5,442 bases of DNA from an uncultured Burkholderiales bacterium (GTDB lineage Bacteria > Pseudomonadota > Gammaproteobacteria > Burkholderiales > Burkholderiaceae_C), in contig CAIQIL010000534.1 in the NCBI GenBank assembly GCA_903871865.1, forward strand, positions 1 through 5,442. Reading direction: 5' to 3'. This document shows, one piece after another, positions 1 through 5,343 of the stretch; positions within the stretch are counted from its first letter, which is position 1; every line of letters starts with the position of its first letter. The translations under genes were made by a program, and so were the position numbers. The notes under the pieces are model-generated. The model searched no databases. It was not told the DNA's origin and saw only the letters and a program-made list of their open reading frames with translations.

Positions 1-56
1 ACATCATGATGGAGATGTACCAGGCCGGCGAGTTGCAGCAAGAACTGGCCAAGTGA
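1..56 (+). CDS. 3' end of an unidentified gene (partial)
   Basis: An open frame enters from the left edge and ends at a TGA at 54-56. It reads IMMEMYQAGELQQELAK, a hydrophilic, probably helical C-terminus. The stretch is too short to identify the protein. The stop overlaps a possible GTG start of ubiX (GTGA at 53-56), so the two genes are probably co-transcribed and may be translationally coupled. The stop codon lies in the loop of a perfect 8-bp inverted repeat. Confidence 0.6.
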   Translation, partial: IMMEMYQAGELQQELAK

Positions 57-65
57 GCTTGGCCA
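46..65. repeat. Perfect 8-bp inverted repeat at the ubiX gene junction
   Basis: TGGCCAAG at 46-53 and CTTGGCCA at 58-65 are perfect reverse complements separated by the four bases TGAG. In RNA this would be a compact hairpin holding the upstream stop codon in its loop and part of the possible GTG start of ubiX in its stem. A third TGGCCA lies at 70-75. No T-run follows, so it does not look like an intrinsic terminator. It may be chance in coding DNA, or it may affect which ubiX start is used. Confidence 0.5.
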
Positions 66-667
66 CGCCTGGCCAGCTCCCCATGAACCCGGTGACCACG
101 CCCCGCACCCGCCGCCTCATCGTCGGCATCACGGGCGCCAGTGGCGCGCTCTACGGCGTGCGCCTGCTGCAACGCGCGCGCACCCTCGGCATCGAGACGC
201 ACTTGGTCGCGACGTCTGCCGGCATCCTCAATGTGCACCACGAGATGGGATTGGGCCGTAGCGAACTCGAAGCCCTCGCCACGCAGGCCCATGCGCCGGG
301 CGATGTGGGCGCCTGCATCGCCAGCGGCAGCTTCACGACCGATGCCATGGTGATCGCACCCTGCTCGATGAAGACGCTGGCCTCGGTCGCGCACGGCTTT
401 GGCGACAACCTGCTCACCCGCGCGGCCGACGTCACCCTCAAGGAACGCCGCCGCCTGGTGCTGATGGTGCGCGAAACGCCCTTCAACCTGGCCCACCTGC
501 GCAACATGACGGCCGTCACCGAGATGGGCGGCATCGTCTTCCCGCCGCTGCCGGCCTTCTACCACCGGCCGCAAACCATCGAGCAGCTCATCGACGACAC
601 GGTCGAGCGCGTGCTGGCGGTCTTGCAAGTCGAGGCCGCTCAGCCGACCGAATGGCAAGGGCTGTGA
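53..667 (+). CDS. ubiX: Flavin prenyltransferase UbiX
   Basis: UbiX joins a dimethylallyl group to reduced FMN to make prenylated FMN, the cofactor of UbiD-type decarboxylases; in proteobacteria it supports ubiquinone synthesis in the cytoplasm. Family motifs are clear, numbered from the GTG start: the Rossmann-like flavin segment LIVGITGASGALYG (22-35), SGSF (91-94), the conserved APCSMKTLA segment (102-110), RETP (140-143) and the C-terminal PPLPAFYHRP block (164-173). The product is 204 residues from the GTG at 53, or 194 from the ATG at 83; E. coli UbiX is 189. The GTG overlaps the upstream TGA, which suits translational coupling, but neither start has a good Shine-Dalgarno sequence. The N-terminal extension before the first strand is poorly conserved in such proteins, so the start is uncertain. 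No ubiD-like partner lies in the window. The identification itself is secure. Confidence 0.93.
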   Translation: MSLATPGQLPMNPVTTPRTRRLIVGITGASGALYGVRLLQRARTLGIETHLVATSAGILNVHHEMGLGRSELEALATQAHAPGDVGACIASGSFTTDAMVIAPCSMKTLASVAHGFGDNLLTRAADVTLKERRRLVLMVRETPFNLAHLRNMTAVTEMGGIVFPPLPAFYHRPQTIEQLIDDTVERVLAVLQVEAAQPTEWQGL

Positions 668-712
668 GGCGCTGAGGCCCAGCCCAAGCCCAGCCCAGGA
701 AACTCAGCGCCT
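667..712. terminator. Long-looped inverted repeat between convergent ubiX and lytic transglycosylase genes
   Basis: AGGCGCTGAG at 667-676 and CTCAGCGCCT at 703-712 form a perfect 10-bp inverted repeat that spans the gap between two convergent genes. It begins at the last base of the ubiX stop and includes the transglycosylase stop. The 26-base loop carries a near-direct repeat of GCCCAGCCCA. Neither strand has a T-tract after the stem, so it is not a canonical intrinsic terminator. It may still stall polymerase or protect the 3' ends of both messages. Its function is inferred only from position. Confidence 0.4.
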
Positions 713-1399
713 GGCAGCAGCCGTCCCGGCGTCGGCCACTTGCGTGCCGCCCTCGGGCAGCTTCCAGCCGCGCCAAGCGGCCGTGACCATGTTGGGGTAC
801 TCGGCCCGCCCACGGCTGCCGTTGTAGCGGCCCAGGGCCATGAACAGGTTGCCCCGCTCCATGTCGAGGTAATGCCGCAGGATCACACAGCCGAAGCGGA
901 TGTTGGTCTGCATGTGGAAGAGGCTGGCCGGGTCGCCCGTGCCGATGGTGCGCGACCAGAACGGCATGATCTGCATGTAGCCGCGCGCACCCACCGAGGA
1001 AATCGCGTACTTGCGGAAGCCGCTTTCCACCTGGATCAGGCCCAGCACCAAGCCGGGCTCCAGGCCTGCGCGCTTGGCCTCGTAGCAGACGGTCTGCAGG
1101 AACTCGCGGCGCACCAGCTCTTCGGGCTTGCGCTTGAGCAGCTTCGCTTCCAGGGACGCGGCCCAGCCCTCGCACTGCTGGCGCTGGGCGTCATCGGCAA
1201 AAACCAGCACCGGCTCGGTGCGGCCGATCGCGGCGGACAAGGCCGTGCGCACCGAATCGGCCAAAGGCTCTTCGACCTGGGCGCCAGCCCAAGCGGTACC
1301 GGACGCCGCAGCACCCACGGCACACGCAGCCGCTGTCAGCCAGGTTCGCACCCGGCCACCGAGCCGACGGTCAACAGCGAAAGGCAAAAACGTGTCCAT
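704..1399 (-). CDS. Periplasmic lytic transglycosylase (SLT-domain family)
   Basis: The predicted enzyme cleaves the MurNAc-GlcNAc bond of peptidoglycan to leave 1,6-anhydro-MurNAc ends. The 231-residue product starts with a basic region and a hydrophobic stretch ending near ASGTAWA (about 32-38), consistent with a Sec signal peptide cut before GAQVEE. The SLT domain occupies about 105-205. It shows the catalytic-glutamate motif LGLIQVESGF (Glu125), then SVGARGYMQIMP (135-146), NIRFGCVILRHYL (166-178) and the LGRYNGS segment (189-195) typical of Slt/MltC-like goose-lysozyme folds. No LysM, SPOR or other cell-wall-binding domain is visible, so it is a minimal catalytic enzyme. The start at 1399 has a good Shine-Dalgarno match. 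It lies 31 bp after proS on the same strand and is probably in its transcript. It cannot be assigned to a named Mlt class from sequence alone. Confidence 0.88.
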   Translation of the reverse strand: MDTFLPFAVDRRLGGRVRTWLTAAACAVGAAASGTAWAGAQVEEPLADSVRTALSAAIGRTEPVLVFADDAQRQQCEGWAASLEAKLLKRKPEELVRREFLQTVCYEAKRAGLEPGLVLGLIQVESGFRKYAISSVGARGYMQIMPFWSRTIGTGDPASLFHMQTNIRFGCVILRHYLDMERGNLFMALGRYNGSRGRAEYPNMVTAAWRGWKLPEGGTQVADAGTAAARR

Positions 1400-1405
1400 G
1401 GTGCG

Positions 1406-1411
1406 CCACCT
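1406..1411 (-). promoter_or_regulatory. Ribosome binding site of the lytic transglycosylase gene
   Basis: The minus strand reads AGGTGG six bases before the ATG at 1399-1397, a good match to the 3' end of 16S rRNA. It supports the ATG start over a downstream GTG at codon 17, which has no comparable site. Confidence 0.6.
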
Positions 1412-1430
1412 TAGCGCAACTGCATGACAC

Positions 1431-3209
1431 TCATCCCACGATCTGCAGGCGAGACAGCAGGTGGTTCAAGACTTCCGTCACGGACACCTTCGCCGCTTCG
1501 GCATCCTGGCGGCCCTGGACCTCGGCCAGGCCCTCTTTCAGGCCCTTGTCACCGAACACCACGCGGTGCGGCACGCCGATCAGCTCCCAGTCGGCGAACA
1601 TGGCGCCGGGGCGCTCGCCGCGGTCGTCCAGGATCACGTCCACGCCCTTGGCCAGCAGCTGCGCGTGCAGCTCGTCGGCAGCGGCCTTGACGGCCTCAGA
1701 GCGGTCGTAGCCCACCGGGCAGATCACCACGGTGAAAGGCGCGATGGCCTCCGGCCAGACGATGCCCCGCTCGTCGTGGCGCTGCTCGATGGCCGCGCCC
1801 AGGATGCGGGTGACGCCGATGCCGTAGCAACCCATCTCGAAGTGCTTGGGTTTGCCGTCCACGTCCAGGAAGGTCGCGTTCATGGCCTTGGAGTACTTGG
1901 TGCCCAGGTAGAACACGTGGCCGACCTCGATGCCGCGCTGGATGGCCAGCACACCCTGGCCGTCCGGCGAGGGGTCGCCTTCGACGACGTTGCGGATGTC
2001 GGCGATCAGGTCGGGCTCGGGCAGGTCGCGGCCCCAGTTCACGCCACGGAGGTGGAAACCTTCTTCGTTGGCACCGCACACCCAGTCGGCCATGTTCGCC
2101 ACCGTGCGGTCGGCAATGACCTTGACCGGCTGCTGCAAGTTGATCGGGCCCAGATAGCCCGGCTTGGTGCCGAAGTGCGCGACGATTTCCTTGTCGGTGG
2201 CGAAGCGGAAGCCGGCCTTCAAGCCCGTGGTCTGGCCCGCGGCATCTGTCAGCTCGATCTTGCCGGCCTTGACCTCGTTGAGATCGTGGTCGCCACGCAC
2301 CAGGAACAGCCAGACCGTGCTCCTGACGATCTCGCCCTTCTCGTTGGTGTCGTCGGTGGCCAGCACCAAAGACTTGACCGTCTGCGACAGCGGCAGGCCC
2401 AGCAACTCGGCCACGTCGCCACAGGTGCTCTTGCCAGGCGTCGCCACCTTCTCGCAAGCCTGCGCCGCAGCGCCACGTTGCGCGATCAGGCTCACGGCTT
2501 CGGCCAGCTCGATGTTGGCGGCGTAGTCGCTGGTCGGGCAATAGACGATGGCGTCTTCGCCGGTGTCGGCGATCACCTGGAATTCGTGCGAGCGGTCACC
2601 CCCGATGGCGCCGGTGTCGGCGGCCACGGCGCGGAACTGCAGGCCCAGGCGCTCGAAGATGCGGGTGTAGGCGGCGAACATGCCGTCGTAGGTCTTGCCG
2701 GCGCTCTCGACGTCACGGTCGAAGGAGTAGGCGTCCTTCATCGTGAACTCGCGGCCGCGCATGATGCCGAAGCGCGGGCGGCGCTCGTCGCGGAACTTGG
2801 TCTGGATCTGGTAGAAATTCTTGGGCAGCTGGCGGTAGCTGCGCAGCTCCTGGCGCGCGATGTCGGTGACGACTTCCTCGGCCGTCGGCTGGATGACGAA
2901 GTCGCGGTCGTGGCGGTCCTTGAAGCGCAACAGCTCGTCGCCCATCTTCTCGAAGCGGCCGGTTTCCTGCCACAGCTCGGCCGGCTGCACCACGGGCATG
3001 ACCAGCTCGACGCAACCCGCCTTGTTCAGCTCATCGCGGATGATGTTTTCGACCTTGCGGATGGTGCGCAGGCCCATGGGCATGTAGTTGTACAGGCCCG
3101 CGCCCAGCTTCTTGATGAAGCCCGCGCGCGTCATCAGCTTGTGGCTGACGATTTCTGCGTCGGCAGGGGCTTCCTTGAGGGTCGAAATGAAGAACTGTGA
3201 GGCTTTCAT
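1431..3209 (-). CDS. proS: Proline--tRNA ligase (ProS, bacterial type with INS editing domain)
   Basis: This cytoplasmic class II synthetase charges tRNA-Pro with proline. The 592-residue product begins [15 protein letters not shown], a typical bacterial ProRS N-terminus. Class II motif 1 lies around 28-75 ([17 protein letters not shown] onward). Motif 2 is at about 139-159 ([17 protein letters not shown] and on) and motif 3 at about 460-472 ([13 protein letters not shown]). Between motifs 2 and 3, about 218-394, lies the INS (YbaK-like) domain that edits mischarged Ala-tRNA-Pro. It includes KSLVLA, whose lysine falls at 279, the number of the editing lysine known in E. coli ProRS, and the PGYLGPINL loop. 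The C-terminal anticodon-binding domain (about 492-590) holds [11 protein letters not shown] and [20 protein letters not shown]. The family is usually around 570-580 residues, so this is slightly long but complete. An in-frame GTG at 3227 would add six residues, but the ATG fits the family. No Shine-Dalgarno sequence is visible; the start follows a U-rich leader. Confidence 0.97.
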   Translation of the reverse strand: MKASQFFISTLKEAPADAEIVSHKLMTRAGFIKKLGAGLYNYMPMGLRTIRKVENIIRDELNKAGCVELVMPVVQPAELWQETGRFEKMGDELLRFKDRHDRDFVIQPTAEEVVTDIARQELRSYRQLPKNFYQIQTKFRDERRPRFGIMRGREFTMKDAYSFDRDVESAGKTYDGMFAAYTRIFERLGLQFRAVAADTGAIGGDRSHEFQVIADTGEDAIVYCPTSDYAANIELAEAVSLIAQRGAAAQACEKVATPGKSTCGDVAELLGLPLSQTVKSLVLATDDTNEKGEIVRSTVWLFLVRGDHDLNEVKAGKIELTDAAGQTTGLKAGFRFATDKEIVAHFGTKPGYLGPINLQQPVKVIADRTVANMADWVCGANEEGFHLRGVNWGRDLPEPDLIADIRNVVEGDPSPDGQGVLAIQRGIEVGHVFYLGTKYSKAMNATFLDVDGKPKHFEMGCYGIGVTRILGAAIEQRHDERGIVWPEAIAPFTVVICPVGYDRSEAVKAAADELHAQLLAKGVDVILDDRGERPGAMFADWELIGVPHRVVFGDKGLKEGLAEVQGRQDAEAAKVSVTEVLNHLLSRLQIVG

Positions 3210-3214
3210 GGCAG

Positions 3215-3286
3215 AAAAAAAGTGCACCGCTCAGGTGAGGCCTTGACAAACGCCTCGGGGTCTAGGCGTTTCGGCTCAGCGGTGCA
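3215..3286 (-). promoter_or_regulatory. Nested inverted repeats and T7 tract between proS and rppH
   Basis: Outer arms TGCACCGCT (3223-3231) and AGCGGTGCA (3278-3286) are perfect 9-bp reverse complements. Inside them, AAACGCCT (3248-3255) and AGGCGTTT (3264-3271) are perfect 8-bp reverse complements with an 8-base loop. Read on the minus strand, the outer stem is followed by one C and seven Ts (3221-3215), then CTGCC and the proS ATG. That is the form of an intrinsic terminator or attenuator just before the gene. The right outer arm also overlaps the likely rppH -10 element. The structure may act as RNA in the proS leader or as DNA, for example as an operator shared by the divergent promoters. 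The sequence does not decide between these. Confidence 0.5.
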
Positions 3287-3291
3287 ATAAT
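3283..3291 (+). promoter_or_regulatory. Candidate extended -10 promoter element for rppH
   Basis: TGCAATAAT matches the extended -10 form TGnTATAAT, with AATAAT agreeing at five of six positions. No good -35 lies 16-18 bp upstream (TAGGCG at 17 bp), as is common for extended -10 promoters. Transcription would begin near 3297-3299, leaving a leader of about 20 bases before the ATG at 3320. This argues against the ATG at 3290 being the rppH start, because it lies within the element. Confidence 0.4.
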
Positions 3292-3309
3292 GAAACCAGT
3301 TGAAAATTT

Positions 3310-3313
3310 GGAG
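3310..3313 (+). promoter_or_regulatory. Ribosome binding site deciding the rppH start
   Basis: GGAG lies six bases before the ATG at 3320. The earlier in-frame ATG at 3290 has no Shine-Dalgarno sequence, so 3320 is the preferred start. It also yields the [14 protein letters not shown]-terminus expected for RppH. Confidence 0.65.
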
Positions 3314-3319
3314 TTGATT

Positions 3320-3889
3320 ATGCTCGACCGGGAAGGCTTCCGCCCCAACGTCGGCATCATCCTGCTCAATCACCGGAACCAGGTATTTTGGGGCAAACGC
3401 ATCCGCACCCATTCCTGGCAATTCCCGCAAGGCGGCATCAAGCATGGTGAGTCGCCCGAGCAGGCGATGTTCCGCGAGCTCCACGAAGAAGTGGGCTTGC
3501 TGCCCGACCACGTGCGCATCGTCGCGCGCACCCGGGACTGGCTGCGCTATGAGGTGCCGATGCACTTCATCCGCAAGGACGCGCGCGGCCACTACAAAGG
3601 CCAGAAGCAGATCTGGTTCCTGCTGCAGCTCACCGGGCGTGACTGCGACATGAACCTGCGCGCCACCAGCCACCCTGAATTTGACGCTTGGCGTTGGCAC
3701 GAGTACTGGGTGCCGCTGGACACCGTCATCGAGTTCAAACGGGACGTGTACCAGCTGGCGCTGTCGGAGTTGGCGCGCTTCCTGCCGAAGCCGCAAGGCC
3801 AGCTCAACCGCTTCCTGCGCGGTGGCATGCGGGGCGTGCACCAGGGTGCAGAAGCGTCCATGGAAGGCAGTGGCGATTCGCCATACTGA
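3320..3889 (+). CDS. rppH: RNA pyrophosphohydrolase RppH (Nudix hydrolase)
   Basis: RppH removes pyrophosphate from the 5' triphosphate of mRNAs, leaving a monophosphate that exposes them to RNase E; it acts in the cytoplasm. The 189-residue product opens with [17 protein letters not shown], typical of the family. The Nudix box fits GX5EX7REUXEEXGU exactly: Gly38, Glu44, Arg52-Glu53, Glu56-Glu57, Gly59 and Leu60. Glu53, Glu56 and Glu57 are the expected metal-binding residues, with the numbering of E. coli Rpp[13 protein letters not shown] precedes the box, and [11 protein letters not shown] (94-104) and [12 protein letters not shown] (119-130) follow, as usual in RppH. The last 25-30 residues are Gly/Ser-rich and probably disordered; E. 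coli RppH is 176 residues. It is transcribed away from proS. Dinucleoside polyphosphate hydrolysis (the old name nudH) is an alternative in vitro activity. Confidence 0.95.
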   Translation: MLDREGFRPNVGIILLNHRNQVFWGKRIRTHSWQFPQGGIKHGESPEQAMFRELHEEVGLLPDHVRIVARTRDWLRYEVPMHFIRKDARGHYKGQKQIWFLLQLTGRDCDMNLRATSHPEFDAWRWHEYWVPLDTVIEFKRDVYQLALSELARFLPKPQGQLNRFLRGGMRGVHQGAEASMEGSGDSPY

Positions 3890-3904
3890 CCTTGTCAGCC
3901 GCAG

Positions 3905-3960
3905 CCGGCGCTGAAGACCGGCGCTGAAGACCGGCACTGAAAACCGGCACTGAGGCCGGG
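3905..3960. repeat. 13-bp tandem repeat (about four copies) downstream of rppH
   Basis: CCGGCGCTGAAGA at 3905-3917 is repeated exactly at 3918-3930. A variant, CCGGCACTGAAAA, follows at 3931-3943, then CCGGCACTGAGG at 3944-3955 and a partial CCGGG at 3956-3960. The array starts 15 bp after the rppH stop and ends 7 bp before the terminator stem. The unit is not a multiple of three and lies outside genes, so it looks like a small non-coding minisatellite made by replication slippage. The copies are contiguous, with no spacers, so it is not a CRISPR array. Confidence 0.8.
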
Positions 3961-3965
3961 CCATG

Positions 3966-3991
3966 AAAAAGGGCTCCCGAGGGAGCCCTTT
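3966..3991 (-). terminator. Intrinsic terminator of the AdeT-like gene, possibly bidirectional
   Basis: AAAGGGCTCCC (3968-3978) and GGGAGCCCTTT (3981-3991) form a perfect stem of up to 11 bp; steric limits on the two-base gap would open the innermost pair. On the minus strand the GC core is followed by five Ts (3970-3966), a classic rho-independent terminator 61 bp past the stop of the solute-binding protein gene. On the plus strand the core is followed by TTTGCTTTGCTT, which could weakly terminate rppH transcripts too. Confidence 0.85.
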
Positions 3992-4021
3992 GCTTTGCTT
4001 GAACGCGCCATGCGGCGCGAG

Positions 4022-4040
4022 CCGGGTCAGGCTGACCCGG
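4022..4040. repeat. Short hairpin just after the AdeT-like gene
   Basis: CCGGGTCA (4022-4029) and TGACCCGG (4033-4040) form a perfect 8-bp stem with a three-base GGC loop. It lies 12 bp past the stop at 4053 in the minus direction. No T-run follows, and a much better terminator lies about 30 bp further on. It may protect the mRNA 3' end, or form a double-hairpin end with that terminator. Confidence 0.45.
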
Positions 4041-4052
4041 ACGTCACGCACC

Positions 4053-5120
4053 TCACTCGATCTCGGACTTGGACGCGCATTCGGCGTCAGATGCGTTGAT
4101 GCTGCAGCGCGCACGCTTGATGATGTTCAAGCCCTGCTTGTTGTAGAGGCCTTGCTTGGCGATCTCGATGCGCGACTCGCGGAACATCAGCACGTACTTG
4201 GGCACGGCTTCCACGGGCAGGTCCTGCCACATGGCCGCGGGGATGCCGTTCTCGGCGGCCTTGATGAGGCGCAGCGCGTTGTCGAACTTGCTCAGCCAGT
4301 ACTGGCGGGAAGCCTCGCCGAAGCCTTCGGGGAACTTGGCCTTGTTGATGACCATCTGCACCGTCGGGATCATGATCGGCAGGCGACCGATGCCACCGGC
4401 CGTGCCGATGCCCTTGTAGAGCTCGAAAGGCTTGAAGGCGACGGCAGGCAGGGTGACCATGTCCACGAAGCCGTTGTTGAACTTCGGACCGATGTTGGTG
4501 ACGTCCACCGAGACGGGCTGCGCACCGATGCGCTGGATCATCACGCCCTGGGCCTTGTCGTAGTCGAAGGCCGCGATCTTCTTGCCCGAAAGCGCTTCGA
4601 CCGAGTTGATCTTGCGGTCACGCACCATCGGGTAGGCCGCGCCCAGCGGGAAGATGCCGCCGATTTCGTAGTTGCCTTCGACCATCAGCTTGCTGGCCTT
4701 GGGGTCGGCGAAGATCTGGATGACCTTGCGCACCACCTCGTAGCTGGCGTCGATGTCCACCTTGCCGCCCTTGACGATGGTGGTCGAGCCGATGCTGTCG
4801 AGCGAGCCGGCGACGTTGTTGAACTGGCGGGTGCGGAAACCGGTGGCGATGACGCCATCGCACTGGCCGGCGCGGAAGTCCTCGATGGCCACGCGCTCAT
4901 CGACGTAGCTCTTGAGTTCGATGTCGGCGCCGTGCTTTTGCATGGCGATGGCGTAGTCGGTGGCCTGGGCGTAGACGTCGCCCGTCTTGCCGGCCACGTC
5001 CCAGACGCAGACCAGGGACTTGGCCTGGGCGGCCGAGGAGGCGCCGAAAGCGGTGATCAGGGCAGAAGCAGCCAGGGCCAGCGGCTTGAGGCGGGCCAGG
5101 GTGCGGTTTTTCAAGGACAT
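4053..5120 (-). CDS. AdeT-like periplasmic solute-binding protein
   Basis: The 355-residue product has a clear Sec signal peptide: a basic start, a hydrophobic stretch (about 13-27) and cleavage after SSAAQA at residue 33. The mature protein resembles the AdeT1/AdeT2 'putative solute-binding protein' family, distantly related to TRAP-type DctP receptors. Recognisable stretches are GKTGDVYAQATDYA (about 44-57), YVDERVAIEDFRAGQCDG (72-89), TGFRTRQFNN (93-102) and a DctP-like segment VEALSGKKIAAFDYDKAQG (174-192). It has four cysteines (38, 87, 339, 348), of which the last two could form a C-terminal disulfide. The ligand is unknown, and no TRAP or ABC membrane subunit lies nearby. Acinetobacter members were described as efflux proteins linked to aminoglycoside resistance, but nothing here suggests a pump: it lacks membrane spans beyond the signal peptide. 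ATG 5120 is chosen because AGGAG precedes it; an upstream in-frame TTG at 5150 is less likely. The gene is followed by its own terminator. Confidence 0.8.
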   Translation of the reverse strand: MSLKNRTLARLKPLALAASALITAFGASSAAQAKSLVCVWDVAGKTGDVYAQATDYAIAMQKHGADIELKSYVDERVAIEDFRAGQCDGVIATGFRTRQFNNVAGSLDSIGSTTIVKGGKVDIDASYEVVRKVIQIFADPKASKLMVEGNYEIGGIFPLGAAYPMVRDRKINSVEALSGKKIAAFDYDKAQGVMIQRIGAQPVSVDVTNIGPKFNNGFVDMVTLPAVAFKPFELYKGIGTAGGIGRLPIMIPTVQMVINKAKFPEGFGEASRQYWLSKFDNALRLIKAAENGIPAAMWQDLPVEAVPKYVLMFRESRIEIAKQGLYNKQGLNIIKRARCSINASDAECASKSEIE

Positions 5121-5125
5121 GGGGA

Positions 5126-5130
5126 CTCCT
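5126..5130 (-). promoter_or_regulatory. Ribosome binding site of the AdeT-like gene
   Basis: AGGAG on the minus strand lies five bases before the ATG at 5120-5118. It fixes the start there rather than at the upstream TTG at 5150, and gives a signal peptide of normal length. Confidence 0.7.
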
Positions 5131-5315
5131 GGGAGGGGTCGGATGGACAAGGAACGGGGGTCAAGCGCCGCAGCGCAGGTCCGTCTTTTTAACGTCTTGC
5201 GCCGGGTCCTGCTGGACAGGCAAAACCCTTGGAACCCCCTTCAGAGGGTGCTGCGGGTGGCTTGAACGCCGATGTCCATCATGCCGTCAGTTGCCGTCGT
5301 TGCGTGGCATGTTGC

Positions 5316-5337
5316 AAAAAGTGACAACACGATTGTC
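5316..5337 (-). terminator. Weak candidate terminator after proB
   Basis: Seven bases past the proB stop the minus strand reads GACAA, TCGTG, TTGTC, then ACTTTTT. This is a 5-bp stem (5337-5333 with 5327-5323) with a five-base loop and a T5 tract (5320-5316). The stem is short and AT-rich, so termination would be inefficient at best and some read-through into the next gene is possible. Confidence 0.3.
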
Positions 5338-5343
5338 CTGATT

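Larger units (their letters stand above)
5121..5343. other. Non-coding gap between proB and the AdeT-like gene
   Basis: This 223-bp stretch holds no convincing gene on either strand. It probably contains the promoter of the leftward solute-binding protein gene, but I found no -35/-10 pair good enough to place it. It contains the AGGAG site near its left end and a weak hairpin with T5 near proB. An open plus-strand frame at its right end runs antisense into proB and is not supported as a gene. Confidence 0.5.

Noticed and set aside
1320..1340. Cysteine 26 of the transglycosylase as a lipoprotein attachment site
   Set aside because: The residues before it are LTAAA, with alanine rather than Leu/Val/Ile at -3, and the hydrophobic stretch continues past the cysteine. 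A normal signal peptide ending near AWA fits better.
740..1414. Open frame of 224 codons on the + strand opposite the lytic transglycosylase
   Set aside because: It is antisense to a gene with a catalytic SLT motif and a Shine-Dalgarno site, and its own product shows no motif.
1461..3200. Open frame of 579 codons on the + strand opposite proS
   Set aside because: It is fully antisense to a proS gene with all class II motifs. Its His/Ala/Val/Leu/Asp-rich composition is typical of a shadow frame in GC-rich DNA.
3243..3248. Perfect TTGACA as a -35 box for rppH
   Set aside because: No -10-like hexamer lies 16-18 bp downstream (GCGTTT at 17 bp). The likely -10 at 3286-3291 is 37 bp away, so this hexamer is probably not its -35.
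3905..3960. Tandem repeats as a CRISPR array
   Set aside because: The 13-bp units abut with no spacers, and no cas genes are present.
3206..4114. Open frame of 302 codons on the - strand across rppH
   Set aside because: It overlaps rppH, the tandem repeat, the terminator and the end of the AdeT-like gene, and has no recognisable domain.
4053..5120. Annotation as an RND efflux pump or aminoglycoside resistance determinant
   Set aside because: The protein is a single exported soluble domain with no transmembrane helices beyond the signal peptide. RND pumps are about 1000 residues with twelve helices. The name is inherited from Acinetobacter AdeT and is not supported as a function here.
3963..5192. 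Open frame of 409 codons on the + strand opposite the AdeT-like gene
   Set aside because: It starts within the terminator hairpin, runs antisense to a gene with a signal peptide and ribosome binding site, and has low-complexity shadow composition.
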